A stretch of 64,000 nucleotides of DNA from Stenotrophomonas sp. ASS1 (GCF_004346925.1 NZ_CP031167.1:3058001-3122000); one strand, 5' to 3'; numbered from the stretch's first letter, positions 26,687 through 34,910 are shown. Translations and numbers: made by a program. Notes: generated by a model from the sequence alone, not told the origin.

Positions 26687-26818
26687 CGGAATCTCCGGAT
26701 GAATACGATGGCGCAAGCATCCGGGATTCGTGGCGCGGCGCACAGGGGGGCGCCCCACGGCGGTTTTTTCCCCATTCAAACAACTCAACCGTGGCTGACT
26801 GCGCCTCGGCCGGTGGCG

Positions 26819-27025
26819 TCACTCCCCGATATGGAGCGCATCCACGGTGCTGCCGAGCGCCTCGACCCGGACCGTGCTGCGCTGGCCGGTGCGACGATGG
26901 TGCTCGAGGGCCAGCGCAGCGGCCGCGTCGAAGGCATCGGCACCGCGGGCGTAACGGGTGGCGTCACCCGCCTTCGGATGCAACACGGACCAGTGCCGGG
27001 CAGTGCATTGGACAGTAAAGACCAT
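26819..27025 (-). CDS. Small protein, paralogue of the one at 25752
   Basis: 68 residues from ATG 27025, CAGGAG upstream. MVFTVQCTARHWSVLHPKAGDATRYARGADAFDAAAALALEH...GQRSTVRVEALGSTVDALHIGE. The paralogues flank the DUF3011 gene and all three lie on the minus strand, suggesting a local duplication. Function unknown. Confidence 0.7.
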   Translation of the reverse strand: MVFTVQCTARHWSVLHPKAGDATRYARGADAFDAAAALALEHHRRTGQRSTVRVEALGSTVDALHIGE

Positions 27026-27199
27026 GAGAAGCTCCTGCGGAAGGAAAGAGGCGGTGACAGGCGGCAGGGCCACGTGCCAGTACACCCTCAGGCTATCGAT
27101 CGCGTCGGAGATGGCCCATCAGATTTGTACGAAAATGCCTCAGGATTCGGTCGGGCGCTTCCCAACCCTCACATCCCTGAGGCTGTTTAGTGAAGGCGT

Positions 27200-27219
27200 T
27201 CCGTGACCCTTGTCACGGA
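27200..27219. promoter_or_regulatory. Perfect 8-bp inverted repeat, operator candidate
   Basis: TCCGTGAC-CCTT-GTCACGGA, 46 bp before the 34-residue reading frame. Symmetry and position suggest a repressor or activator site, or a short hairpin. No known consensus recognised. Confidence 0.35.
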
Positions 27220-27264
27220 GTTGACGGAGCTTCACACTACCGTCACCAACAGGGCCCCTTCCAC

Positions 27265-27369
27265 ATGCGCACCTTCTTCTCGCAGCAGCGCTGGACGCTG
27301 CTGAAGTTCTATTTCGTGGCCAGCTATCTGGTGCTGATTGAAGAGCTGATCCGCGCCGCCATGCACTGA
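27265..27369 (+). CDS. 34-residue hydrophobic small protein
   Basis: ATG at 27265, TGA at 27367-27369. MRTFFSQQRWTLLKFYFVAS, then YLVLIEELIRAAMH. The middle (about residues 12-26) could be one membrane-spanning helix. Ribosome site is weak (AGGG 10 bp upstream). Included because of its composition and the clean gap between the flanking genes; not recognised. Confidence 0.45.
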   Translation: MRTFFSQQRWTLLKFYFVASYLVLIEELIRAAMH

Positions 27370-27428
27370 GCGCTTGCTGGAGGGCTATTTGCGACAGACA
27401 CTGTCGCTTTAGGCACGGAGCCCGCCCG

Positions 27429-27713
27429 ATGAAAGCGCTTCTTCTGATTCCAGCCCTGCTGGTGCTGACCGCGTGCGCCAACCAGCACGACGCCGCCGCA
27501 CGTGCCGATGCGGCGACCACCTCGTCTGCGATACCGAAGGTGGGCGGCGATCGCGATGCCCACGGATGCATTGGTTCGGCCGGCTACCAGTGGTGCGAGC
27601 ACAGCCAGCGTTGCGAACGCCCGTGGGAACTGGCACAGGCACAGGGCCTGGCCAATACCGCCGAGGCCATCGATGCCTACTGCGCGAAGCCGGCCAGCCC
27701 GGCACGCAAGTGA
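27429..27713 (+). CDS. Small lipoprotein
   Basis: 94 residues. Lipobox LTAC gives the lipidated Cys16. The mature part has DAHGCIGSAGYQWCEHSQRCERPWELA, with three cysteines, a pattern found in several small Xanthomonadaceae lipoproteins. Role unknown. The next gene follows after 12 bp. Confidence 0.75.
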   Translation: MKALLLIPALLVLTACANQHDAAARADAATTSSAIPKVGGDRDAHGCIGSAGYQWCEHSQRCERPWELAQAQGLANTAEAIDAYCAKPASPARK

Positions 27714-27725
27714 GGCGCACACCCC

Positions 27726-27959
27726 ATGGCTGAGCTGAGCCCGCTACCTACTCTGGCCCCGGGTCGCTACCGCCACTTCAAGGGCGGCGAGTACGACGTG
27801 CTCGATATCGTCCGCAGCAGCGAGACGCTGGAGCCACTGGTGCTGTATCGCGCGCTCTATGGCGAAGGCGGCCTGTGGGTGCGCCCGTATGCCATGTTCG
27901 TCGAACAGGTACCGGGCGAACACGGACCGCAGCCGCGTTTCGCCCGCATCGACGCATGA
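27726..27959 (+). CDS. DUF1653 domain protein
   Basis: 77 residues. GRYRHFKGGEYDVLDIVRSSETLEPLVLYRALYGEGGLWVRPYAMFVE...PRFARI is the complete DUF1653 signature. Small cytoplasmic beta protein, function unknown. Probably co-transcribed with the lipoprotein gene. Confidence 0.92.
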   Translation: MAELSPLPTLAPGRYRHFKGGEYDVLDIVRSSETLEPLVLYRALYGEGGLWVRPYAMFVEQVPGEHGPQPRFARIDA

Positions 27960-28045
27960 CGGTTCCGCTGCCGGCCCTGGCCGGCAGCGCGGTGACGCCA
28001 CGGGCCTGCGTTACAATCGTACCGTCCAGTCGGTTTCTTCCCGCC

Positions 28046-28618
28046 ATGTCCGCATCCCCCTCCCGCTCGCGCCGCAAGGCGCCCGACAGCGTGCGCCAGT
28101 CACTGCTGCAGGCCACCATTGAAGTGATCGGCCGTAATGGCCTGGCCGCGCTGACCGTGCAGGACGTCGCACAGGCCGCCGGTGTCAGCAAGGGTGCGCT
28201 GTTCCATCATTTCAGCAGCAAGCAGGCACTGGTGGATGAAGCCATCGGAGCGCTCATCGGCGAATTCGAAGCGCGGGTACGTGCCCTGCTGCAGGAAAAC
28301 CCCGAAGGGCATGGTCGTTTCAGCCGCGCCTATGTGCAGGCCAATTTCGAGCATCTGCTGCAGCAGGAACAGGACAACGACATCGGCCTGACCCTGGGCA
28401 ACCTGATGGAACCAGCCCTGCTCGCGCATTGGCGTACCTGGAAGCGTGCGATGCTGGCCGAGTTCGCCGGCGAAGCCAACGATCCCCGACTGTATGCGGC
28501 GCGCTGCGCTGCCGATGGCTACTGGGCCACGGCCTATGGGCGACCACTGGACGAGGAAGAACGCGCCAACGCATTGGCGATGGCCGAACAGGCCCTGAAA
28601 CTATGCGACCCGCAGTGA
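28046..28618 (+). CDS. TetR/AcrR family transcriptional regulator
   Basis: 190 residues from ATG 28046. N-terminal HTH: VRQSLLQATIEVIGRNGLAALTVQDVAQAAGVSKGALFHHFSSKQALVDEAI. C-terminal ligand/dimer domain. It precedes an SMR efflux gene by 13 bp, so it is probably the repressor of this two-gene unit. A -10 box TACAAT lies at 28012-28017 and ACCG-TCCAGT-CGGT at 28021-28034 is a weak symmetric operator candidate at the start site. Confidence 0.92.
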   Translation: MSASPSRSRRKAPDSVRQSLLQATIEVIGRNGLAALTVQDVAQAAGVSKGALFHHFSSKQALVDEAIGALIGEFEARVRALLQENPEGHGRFSRAYVQANFEHLLQQEQDNDIGLTLGNLMEPALLAHWRTWKRAMLAEFAGEANDPRLYAARCAADGYWATAYGRPLDEEERANALAMAEQALKLCDPQ

Positions 28619-28631
28619 GCAGGAGCGCTCA

Positions 28632-28964
28632 ATGAATCCCTACCTCTACCTTGCCGCTGCCATCGTGCTGGAAGTAATTGCCACGTCGCTGCTGAAGGCA
28701 TCCGAAGGCATGAGCCGGCTGGCGCCGACACTGGGCGCGCTGGTCGGCTATGGACTGTGCTTCTACCTGCTGTCGATGACCATGAAGTCGATCCCGACCG
28801 GCATCGCCTACGCGATCTGGTCCGGCGTCGGCATCGTGCTGATCTCGCTGATCGGGCTGGTGGTGTTCAAGCAGCGCCTGGATGCACCGGCGTTGATCGG
28901 CATCGGCCTGATCTGTGCTGGCGTACTGGTGATCAATCTGTTCTCGCGCAGCAGCGCACACTGA
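28632..28964 (+). CDS. Small multidrug resistance (SMR) efflux protein, EmrE/QacE type
   Basis: 110 residues, four transmembrane helices. The essential Glu14 of EmrE is present (IVLEVIATSLLK), with YAIWSGVGIVLISLIG and a C-terminal VLVINLFSRSS. Proton-driven exporter of quaternary ammonium compounds or other cations as a dual-topology dimer. In an operon with the TetR gene. Confidence 0.93.
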   Translation: MNPYLYLAAAIVLEVIATSLLKASEGMSRLAPTLGALVGYGLCFYLLSMTMKSIPTGIAYAIWSGVGIVLISLIGLVVFKQRLDAPALIGIGLICAGVLVINLFSRSSAH

Positions 28965-28978
28965 GTACGCTGCTGCGC
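28946..28978. terminator. Convergent hairpin overlapping the SMR stop codon
   Basis: GCGCAGCAGCG (28946-28956) pairs exactly with CGCTGCTGCGC (28968-28978), loop 11 nt. It lies between the SMR and DUF1328 ends. No T-run, so termination would have to be Rho-assisted or weak. Confidence 0.45.
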
Positions 28979-28986
28979 GATCAACG

Positions 28987-29160
28987 CTAGCTGACCTTCT
29001 TCGCTACGGTCATGCCGAGCAGGAACAGCACCACGGCGATGATGATGCCGGCCCAGAACAGGAACTTGGCGATGCCGACCGCGGCGCCGGCAATGCCGCC
29101 GAAGCCGAGCACGCCCGCAATGACGCCGATGATGGCGAAGATGATGGCCCACTTGATCAT
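28987..29160 (-). CDS. DUF1328 small membrane protein (YtjA-like)
   Basis: 57 residues, ATG 29160 to TAG 28987. [20 protein letters not shown], then [20 protein letters not shown] and [17 protein letters not shown]. Two transmembrane helices joined by a Gly/Ala-rich turn, the DUF1328 pattern. GAAAGG precedes the start. Such proteins are often stress-induced; function unknown. Confidence 0.9.
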   Translation of the reverse strand: MIKWAIIFAIIGVIAGVLGFGGIAGAAVGIAKFLFWAGIIIAVVLFLLGMTVAKKVS

Positions 29161-29254
29161 GTCAAACCTTTCCCCGTGGGGACTGCGTACTGGATGATCA
29201 GGCTAGGCCGTAGCCGATGCGGCAGTCGTGAACAGGCCGCGTGCGCGGCGTGAA

Positions 29255-29905
29255 TCAGCGCGGGCGGAAACGCAGCAGGGCCACTGCAAAGGCCAGGAAA
29301 ACGCTGCCCACCAGCCGCTCGAACCAGCGCCGCGCGAAGGGTTTGGCCAACCATCGGCGCAGGCCATGGCCACCGGCGGCATACATCACGTACCAGAACA
29401 GTTCGCAGCCGGCGAAGGTGGCAACCAGCACACTGTACTGCAGCGTCTGGCCACGCGACGGGTCGACGAACTGCGGCAGGAACGCCGCAGCGAACAGCAG
29501 CAGCTTGGGATTGCTCAGGCCCACCAGAAGGCCACCACGGAACACCTTCCACGCGCCCAGCGACGCCGCAACCGGCAGCGCGGCATCGACCGTCACCGGT
29601 GGTGCCGGCCGGCAACTGTCACGCCATGCCTTCAGGCCCAGCCAGGCCAGATAGGCCACGCCCAGATAGCGCAGCACCTCAAACAGCATCGGCGAGGAAT
29701 GCAGCAACGCACTCAGGCCTGCTGCGGAGGCCGCCAGCACCAGCAGCATCGCCAGCAGGCAGCCAGCCATCGCCGGCACGCTACCGCGAAAGCCGAGCCC
29801 GACGCTGCGACCGAGGATATGCAGCATGTTCGGCCCCGGCGTACCACACAGAACGAACACCGTGGCGAGGAACCACCACCAGGTATGCAGGGCCATATCG
29901 GACAT
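29255..29905 (-). CDS. LysE/RhtB family amino-acid exporter
   Basis: 216 residues from ATG 29905 (MSDMALHTWWWF). Six predicted membrane segments; signature FVLCGTPGPNMLHILGRSVGLGFRGS near the N-terminus and GLLVGLSNPKLLLFAAAFLPQFV in the middle. Exports amino acids or derivatives such as homoserine lactone; the substrate cannot be assigned. Confidence 0.9.
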   Translation of the reverse strand: MSDMALHTWWWFLATVFVLCGTPGPNMLHILGRSVGLGFRGSVPAMAGCLLAMLLVLAASAAGLSALLHSSPMLFEVLRYLGVAYLAWLGLKAWRDSCRPAPPVTVDAALPVAASLGAWKVFRGGLLVGLSNPKLLLFAAAFLPQFVDPSRGQTLQYSVLVATFAGCELFWYVMYAAGGHGLRRWLAKPFARRWFERLVGSVFLAFAVALLRFRPR

Positions 29906-29994
29906 CCACTTCAGAAGATCCCACCAGCATAGAGTGCGCCGGCCTGGCGCGGCACACACAGCGCAGCATGGATGCGGTGGTTACAGAGGCAGGC

Positions 29995-30603
29995 TCAGGC
30001 CGCGAGCGCGTCGCGCCGTACCAGTATCTGATCGATCAAGCCCCATTCGCATGCCTGCTCGGCACTCATGAAACGATCGCGGTCCAGGGTCTGCTCGACC
30101 TCCTCGACACTGCGTCCGCAATGCTGCGCATACAGCCGGGTGATGCGCTGCTTGGTGCGCTGCATTTCCTCGGCATGGATGAAGATGTCCGACGCCTGGC
30201 CCTGCACCCCGCCCAGCGGCTGATGCACATGCAGGCTGGCATTGGCCAACGCCGCACGGTGACCGGGCTCGCCGGCCATCAGCAGGAACGAACCCATCGA
30301 CCGCGCGGTGCCCATGCACAGCGTATGCACCGGGGCCGAGATGTATTGCATGGTGTCGTACATCGCCAGGCCGCTGGAGATCACTCCACCCGGCGAGTTG
30401 ATGTACAGATGGATCGGCTTCTCCGGGTTTTCCGATTCCAGGAACAGCAGCTGCGCGCAGACCAGCGCCGACACAGTGTCATCGACTTCACCGTTGAGAA
30501 AGATGATGCGCTCGCGCAGGAGCCGCGAGTAGATGTCATGGGAGCGCTCACCGCGCTCGCTGCGTTCCACCACCATTGGTATCAGCTGCATTCTGTCCCG
30601 CAT
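29995..30603 (-). CDS. Divergent ClpP-like serine protease (second ClpP)
   Basis: 202 residues. The catalytic triad appears intact: Ser102 in [10 protein letters not shown] (canonical AASMG), His127 in HVHQPLGG and Asp176 in [11 protein letters not shown]. Oligomer and gating parts are also ClpP-like ([27 protein letters not shown]). It is not next to tig or clpX, and several usually invariant positions differ, so it is probably a paralogue of the housekeeping ClpP, perhaps with another ATPase or forming mixed barrels. No propeptide. Confidence 0.88.
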   Translation of the reverse strand: MRDRMQLIPMVVERSERGERSHDIYSRLLRERIIFLNGEVDDTVSALVCAQLLFLESENPEKPIHLYINSPGGVISSGLAMYDTMQYISAPVHTLCMGTARSMGSFLLMAGEPGHRAALANASLHVHQPLGGVQGQASDIFIHAEEMQRTKQRITRLYAQHCGRSVEEVEQTLDRDRFMSAEQACEWGLIDQILVRRDALAA

Positions 30604-30640
30604 GTGCCTGCTCCCTGTAGCGTTTGATCCAGGCGCCGGC

Positions 30641-30991
30641 TCAGGCCGCGCGCATCATGGTGCGATGATCGTCGTTGGCGGCCAACGGCAGCAGCGCGCG
30701 CAGGTCGGTGAGCCGATGCACGATGGTCAGCACCGTCCCCCCGCCGTCATCCGCGCGCAGCCGGAAACACACCAGGCTGTGCAGATGCGGGGGCTGCGCA
30801 TCGCGCAGGTGGAACCCCAGTTCCCGCCCCTCCTCGCACAGGCAAGGCTGCGGATCGGCAAGATCGGCCGCAGGCAACCAGCGCTCACGCAGCGCCGGAT
30901 CGAACAGTGCGCGCCAGACCCGTTCCGGTGGCGCTGGCAGCCACTGCTCCATCACCAACGCGGGAGCCGCTTCGTTCAGAACATCGTCCAT
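30641..30991 (-). CDS. SRPBCC (AHSA1-like) domain protein
   Basis: 116 residues. [30 protein letters not shown] is the opening strand-helix of the START-like fold; the rest is shorter than the usual ~145. Start ATG overlaps the ArsR stop by one base (TGATG). In many bacteria ArsR plus SRPBCC form a two-gene unit; ligand unknown. Confidence 0.85.
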   Translation of the reverse strand: MDDVLNEAAPALVMEQWLPAPPERVWRALFDPALRERWLPAADLADPQPCLCEEGRELGFHLRDAQPPHLHSLVCFRLRADDGGGTVLTIVHRLTDLRALLPLAANDDHRTMMRAA

Positions 30992-31302
30992 CAGTCCATC
31001 TCCTTCAGCAGATCCTGCAAGGCATCCATCCGCGCGGGCCAGTAGGCCCGGTAGCGCTGCAGCCAGTTGCCGATGTGCGCCAGCCCGCGCGGATCGACCT
31101 CGTAGTGGACGAAACGGCCTTGGCGCTGTTCGCTCACCAGCCCGGCATCGCGCAGCACCGCCAGGTGCTGGGACATCGCAGACTGGCTGATCGCCATGCC
31201 CTCGCGCAGCGCGCTGGCATGCTGCCCGCCCCCGGCCAGCTTTTCGAAGATGTGGCGGCGGGTGGGGTCGGCCAGTGCTTTGAAGAGGGCGTTCTCGATC
31301 AT
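30991..31302 (-). CDS. ArsR family transcriptional repressor
   Basis: 103 residues from ATG 31302. Winged HTH: FKALADPTRRHIFEKLAGGG, ISQSAMSQHLAVLRDAGLVSEQRQGRFVHYEVD. No metal-binding cysteine pair, so it probably senses something other than arsenite. It overlaps the SRPBCC gene. A 9-bp inverted repeat covers its -10 region, consistent with self-repression. Confidence 0.92.
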   Translation of the reverse strand: MIENALFKALADPTRRHIFEKLAGGGQHASALREGMAISQSAMSQHLAVLRDAGLVSEQRQGRFVHYEVDPRGLAHIGNWLQRYRAYWPARMDALQDLLKEMD

Positions 31303-31307
31303 GACCG

Positions 31308-31331
31308 ACACATTAGCAATCACTAATGTGT
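31308..31331. promoter_or_regulatory. Operator/promoter of the ArsR unit
   Basis: ACACATTAG-CAATCA-CTAATGTGT, an exact 9-bp inverted repeat. The minus-strand -10 TAATGT lies inside it (31315 to 31310), 7 nt from the ArsR ATG, so the transcript may be leaderless. It also lies 58 bp upstream of the divergent racemase gene. Confidence 0.65.
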
Positions 31332-31388
31332 AGTGCAACTCCCGCATCGGCTGTGCTGCAATGACGGCTCCCCGGCATGGAGCTGTGC

Positions 31389-32081
31389 ATGAAGACCCTT
31401 GGCCTGATCGGCGGCATGAGCTGGGAAAGCTCGGCGCAGTATTACCGGCTCATCAACGAGGACGTGCGGCAGCGCCTCGGTGGCGCACATTCGGCGCAGC
31501 TGCTGCTGTGGTCGGTGGATTTCGCCGGCATCAAGCAGCTGCAGCATGACGGCGACTGGAATGCGCTGGGCGACCACATGGCCGACACTGCACGGCGCCT
31601 GCAGGCCGGTGGCGCCGATCTGCTGTTGATCTGCACCAACACCATGCACAAGCTGGCCGACCGCATCGAGGCGGTCTGCCCACTGCCGCTGCTGCATATC
31701 GCCGACCCCACCGCCCAGGCCATCGTGCAGGCAGGCGCACGCAAGGTGGGCCTGCTCGGCACCGCCTTCACCATGGAACAGGACTTCTACCGCGGCCGGC
31801 TGCAGGATCGCTTCGGATTGGAGGTGCTGGTTCCCGAAGCCGATGATCGTCGCAGCGTGCACGACATCATCTACCAGGAACTGATCGCCGGTGTGGTCAG
31901 CGAGCACTCACGACAGGTCTACGCCGGCGTGATCGCGAGACTGGTGGCGCGCGGTGCCGAAGCCATCATCCTGGGCTGTACCGAGATCATGCTGCTGGTA
32001 CGACCGGAAGACAGCGCAGTGCCGCTGTTCGATACCACTGCACTGCACGCACGGGCTGCGGTGGACGCGGCGCTGGCGTGA
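31389..32081 (+). CDS. Aspartate/glutamate racemase family protein (RacX/YgeA-like)
   Basis: 230 residues from ATG 31389, with GGAG 8 nt upstream (ATG 31377 is also in frame). PLP-independent amino-acid racemase fold: GLIGGMSWESSAQYY at the N-terminus, catalytic Cys in LLICTNTMHK and Cys in AIILGCTEIMLL. Makes D-amino acids, perhaps for cell-wall remodelling. Divergent from ArsR. Confidence 0.9.
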   Translation: MKTLGLIGGMSWESSAQYYRLINEDVRQRLGGAHSAQLLLWSVDFAGIKQLQHDGDWNALGDHMADTARRLQAGGADLLLICTNTMHKLADRIEAVCPLPLLHIADPTAQAIVQAGARKVGLLGTAFTMEQDFYRGRLQDRFGLEVLVPEADDRRSVHDIIYQELIAGVVSEHSRQVYAGVIARLVARGAEAIILGCTEIMLLVRPEDSAVPLFDTTALHARAAVDAALA

Positions 32082-32105
32082 ATCGATGCGCGCCGGAGCG
32101 CGGAA

Positions 32106-32501
32106 TCAGTCCGCGCCCTGCACTTCCAGCGCGGTGATGAGCCACTCGACCACCGCCTGTGAATCGCACAGGAAAAAGATGGCATCGCCGGAGCGCGCCT
32201 CGGTAAGCAGGCGATAGACCGTGATCGCCACCGCCGACTGGTTGGCGATGAACACTTCCGGGCTGCGCGGCCCCTCGCTGTGGCCGGCAACCGCGTGCAG
32301 CGCCTTGCGTGCGGCCACGGTGGCAGCCGGGTCCGCGCTGCGGGTCAGTTCCGGCCCGCGCAGGCCCCAGGCAATGAACACATGCTTGCCCTTGAACGTG
32401 GTGTCCAGGACCCGCACCTCGGCGCCACCTGCGTCGGCCGAGCGATGAATGACGGTACTGCTGATCAACGCAACCCCCTGTGGTCGTCGTGGTCCGCGCA
32501 T
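32106..32501 (-). CDS. Hypothetical protein
   Basis: 131 residues if the ATG at 32501 is used; GGAGGAGG lies almost on top of it, and an in-frame TTG a few codons on (after AGGGGG) is also possible. Sequence: LDTTFKGKHVFIAWGLRGPELTRSADPAATVAARKALHAVAGHS...GDAIFFLCDSQAVVEWLITALEVQGAD. Globular, cytoplasmic, not recognised. Confidence 0.55.
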   Translation of the reverse strand: MRGPRRPQGVALISSTVIHRSADAGGAEVRVLDTTFKGKHVFIAWGLRGPELTRSADPAATVAARKALHAVAGHSEGPRSPEVFIANQSAVAITVYRLLTEARSGDAIFFLCDSQAVVEWLITALEVQGAD

Positions 32502-32741
32502 CCTCCTCCACGCGCCGGCCGCATGCCAGTGACAACAGCCACAGGCTGTGCCGACCGGCGTGGGAGACATGTAAGAGGGTGTAAACCGATGCGATCGGAT
32601 GTGCAGCGATGATACGGGATGTAAGCCTCTGCATGGGCCCGCGCGTACTACTAAACCGCCACTGAGCCATCTTCGGAACGAAGCGTTCCGGCAGCCCCGG
32701 ACTGGGCCATTCTTGCCGCCCCATCCCCACCGAGCCTGCAC

Positions 32742-33251
32742 ATGTCCCATCGCCTGCTGCTGACGATCACCGGCACCTCCCTTGCCCTGCTGCTGGCCGC
32801 CACCACCGTGGCCGCACAGGACTACGACACCGATCACATTCCGGCGCTGCGCTGCGAATCGCAGTTCAACAAGACCGCGCAATGCCCGATCGAAGGCCCC
32901 ATGCGCCTGGCCAGGCAGCTGTCGGTGACCCGGTGCGTGGAGAACCAGAACTGGGGCCAGAGCCGCCGCACGTTGTGGGTGACCGACGGCTGCCGCGCCG
33001 AGTTCGTCGCCGACGGCTATGGGCGCGGACGCTGGCCGGGCCGCGGCAGGGACCGTGACGATGATGGCGAGCGCCTGGTCTGCGAGTCCTACGAAAAGAA
33101 GGACAAGGAATGCCGTATCCGTGTGCGCCACGAGGTGCGCCTGATCAAGCAGAAGTCGGTGACGACCTGCATCGAGGACCAGAACTGGGGCTGGGACCGC
33201 CGCGGCGTGTGGGTCAGCGACGGCTGCCGGGCCGAGTTCCGCGTGTATTGA
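32742..33251 (+). CDS. Secreted protein with two DUF3011 repeats
   Basis: 169 residues. Signal peptide ends TTVAAQ. Two DUF3011 repeats: ALRCESQFNKTAQCPIEGPMRLARQ...QNWGQSRRTLWVTDGCRAEF and LVCESYEKKDKECRIRVRHEVRLIKQ...QNWGWDRRGVWVSDGCRAEF, with a basic/Asp-rich linker. Paralogue of the protein at 26123. The 240 bp before it hold nothing I can support. Confidence 0.88.
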   Translation: MSHRLLLTITGTSLALLLAATTVAAQDYDTDHIPALRCESQFNKTAQCPIEGPMRLARQLSVTRCVENQNWGQSRRTLWVTDGCRAEFVADGYGRGRWPGRGRDRDDDGERLVCESYEKKDKECRIRVRHEVRLIKQKSVTTCIEDQNWGWDRRGVWVSDGCRAEFRVY

Positions 33252-33336
33252 CTGCCGAGCACGCGCTGGCTGCGGCGGGTGCGGCTGCGCCTGCGGCAGA
33301 GCCGATAGACTGAGCCCTCCTGTCAGGAGCCCGACC

Positions 33337-33774
33337 ATGCCCGCTGCGACTGCGCCGCGCGTCCGCGACGCGACGCCCGCCGATGCCTCTGCGCTGATCG
33401 CACTCGACAGCGTGGCGGCAAGCGACCCTCGACAGGCGGAACAGATTGGCGAGTGGTTGGCGCGGGGCAACGTGCATGTTGCCGAGCAGGAGCGCGAGAT
33501 CGTTGGCTACATGACCCTCCATGAGCACTTCTTCGGCGAAGGCTTCGTCGAAATGCTGATGGTCGCGCGCGAGCGGCGCAGCCAGGGCGTCGGCGCCGCA
33601 CTGCTGCGGCACGCGATCGCACAGCGTGGACAGCGCAAGCTGTTCACCTCGACCAATGCCTCCAACATCGCCATGCAACGCCTGCTCGCCGCCTCGGGTT
33701 TCATCGACAGCGGCATCGTGCATGGCCTGGACGAAGGGGATCCGGAGCTGATCTACCGCTTTGCCGGCAGCTGA
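33337..33774 (+). CDS. GNAT family N-acetyltransferase
   Basis: 145 residues. Acetyl-CoA site motif MVARERRSQGVGAALLRHAIAQ (R/QxxGxG/A) and TSTNASNIAMQRLLAASGF. Substrate unknown. Its last 22 bp overlap the convergent phosphatase gene. Confidence 0.92.
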   Translation: MPAATAPRVRDATPADASALIALDSVAASDPRQAEQIGEWLARGNVHVAEQEREIVGYMTLHEHFFGEGFVEMLMVARERRSQGVGAALLRHAIAQRGQRKLFTSTNASNIAMQRLLAASGFIDSGIVHGLDEGDPELIYRFAGS

Positions 33775-34094
33775 TCCAGATACGAAGTTACCTTGGCGTC
33801 AAGCAGGTCCATCAACAGCGGATCCATGCAGCGGTAGTCGTCGGGGATGTCCAGGCAATGCAGGCGCTTGTGTTCCAGCAGGCGCGCATACGCGGCCTGC
33901 AGGCGATGCTGGTGCTTGGCCTCCATCACGAAGATGACATCGGCCCAGCGGATGTCCGCCGGACCGATGGGGCGTCGTGCATGCGGGCTGGTGCCGGCCG
34001 ACAGCGCAGTGAAGCCGGGCCGCCGTCGCCACATGGCTTCGGCGGTCGGGCTGCGCAGCTGGTTGCGGCTGCAGACGAACAGCAGGTTGATCAT
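33753..34094 (-). CDS. Low-molecular-weight protein-tyrosine-phosphatase family protein
   Basis: 113 residues from ATG 34094. Phosphate loop CSRNQLRS (Cys8, Arg14) matches Cx5R, though shorter than the usual ~155 residues; the DP-type acid region appears as DIPDDYRCMDPLL. Could also be arsenate-reductase-like. Start overlaps the upstream small gene by 4 bp (ATGA). Confidence 0.85.
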   Translation of the reverse strand: MINLLFVCSRNQLRSPTAEAMWRRRPGFTALSAGTSPHARRPIGPADIRWADVIFVMEAKHQHRLQAAYARLLEHKRLHCLDIPDDYRCMDPLLMDLLDAKVTSYLDQLPAKR

Positions 34095-34291
34095 TCCTGT
34101 TCCTGCAGTTGGCGGACGCTGAGGACCGGATAGGTGAAGCCCAGCTGGCGTGCACGCGCGAGCTTGGCATCGCGCGTATACAGCAGCTTCCAGTTCTTTT
34201 CGGGCTTGTAGCTGTAGGCGGTCGTGGCGCGGTCGCCACCGCGGTTGCGGGCCTGGCTGCGACGCCAGGCGCGGTTTCTTGCAGATTCCAT
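34091..34291 (-). CDS. Small basic protein coupled to the phosphatase
   Basis: 66 residues, ATG 34291. MESARNRAWRRSQARNRGGD...KPEKNWKLLYTRDAKLARARQLGFTYPVLSVRQLQEQE. Basic N-terminus, no membrane segment. The ATGA overlap implies co-translation with the phosphatase. Not recognised. Confidence 0.6.
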   Translation of the reverse strand: MESARNRAWRRSQARNRGGDRATTAYSYKPEKNWKLLYTRDAKLARARQLGFTYPVLSVRQLQEQE

Positions 34292-34363
34292 GATGTGTTC
34301 TCGTGAGTACCGGGTTCAGCAGCCGCGGTAGTACGAGTGGCGCGCAGCATACACCGCACGCAC

Positions 34364-34392
34364 AAAAAAGCCCACGCATCGCTGCGCAGGCT
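34364..34392 (-). terminator. Terminator of tRNA-Pro
   Basis: Minus strand: AGCCTGCGC, loop AGCGAT, GCGTGGGCT then TTTTT. Confidence 0.8.
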
Positions 34393-34408
34393 TCTTGATC
34401 CATCACAG

Positions 34409-34485
34409 TGGTCGGGACGGCCGGATTCGAACCGACGACCCTCTGCCCCCCAGGCAGATGCGCTACCAGGCTGCGCTACGCCCCG
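34409..34485 (-). tRNA. tRNA-Pro (anticodon GGG)
   Basis: 77 nt: acceptor CGGGGCG with encoded ACCA, anticodon stem TCTGC/GCAGA with loop CTGGGGG giving GGG, T-loop TTCGAAT. A -10 TATACT is at 34531 to 34526 (minus strand), about 40 bp upstream. Confidence 0.95.
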
Positions 34486-34553
34486 ACTGATGCTGCGATG
34501 TGCCCGCCAGTGCGGCGGGCCGTGAAGTATAGCGGATTATGATGGAAATGGGA

Positions 34554-34910
34554 TCAGCGACGCAGCAACTGCAGCACTTCTTCCAGCTCCATGCGCACCT
34601 GCTTGATGATCTGGTTGCTCAGCGCCGATTCCTCGCGGGCATCGGGACCGTCCAGACGCAGGCGTGCACCACCGATGGTGTAGCCCTGTTCGTACAGCAG
34701 GCTGCGGATCTGCCGCACCATCAGCACGTCATGGCGCTGGTAATAGCGGCGGTTGCCTCGGCGCTTGGCCGGCTCAAGGCTGGGAAACTCGGTTTCCCAG
34801 TAGCGCAGGACGTGCGGCTTGACGTCGCACAGCTCGCTGACCTCACCGATGGTGAAGTAGCGCTTGGCCGGGATCGGCGGTAGTTCGCGGTTACTGCCCG
34901 GATCCAGCAT
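34554..34910 (-). CDS. MerR family transcriptional regulator
   Basis: 118 residues. [49 protein letters not shown], the version commonly encoded directly after ihfA. Short C-terminal coiled coil, no metal-binding cysteines. Its start lies within the last 20 bp of ihfA. Confidence 0.92.
   Translation of the reverse strand: MLDPGSNRELPPIPAKRYFTIGEVSELCDVKPHVLRYWETEFPSLEPAKRRGNRRYYQRHDVLMVRQIRSLLYEQGYTIGGARLRLDGPDAREESALSNQIIKQVRMELEEVLQLLRR

Noticed and set aside
27875..28045. 57-residue N-terminal extension of the TetR regulator
   Set aside because: Overlaps the DUF1653 gene and lies upstream of the TACAAT promoter; the HTH begins right after ATG 28046.
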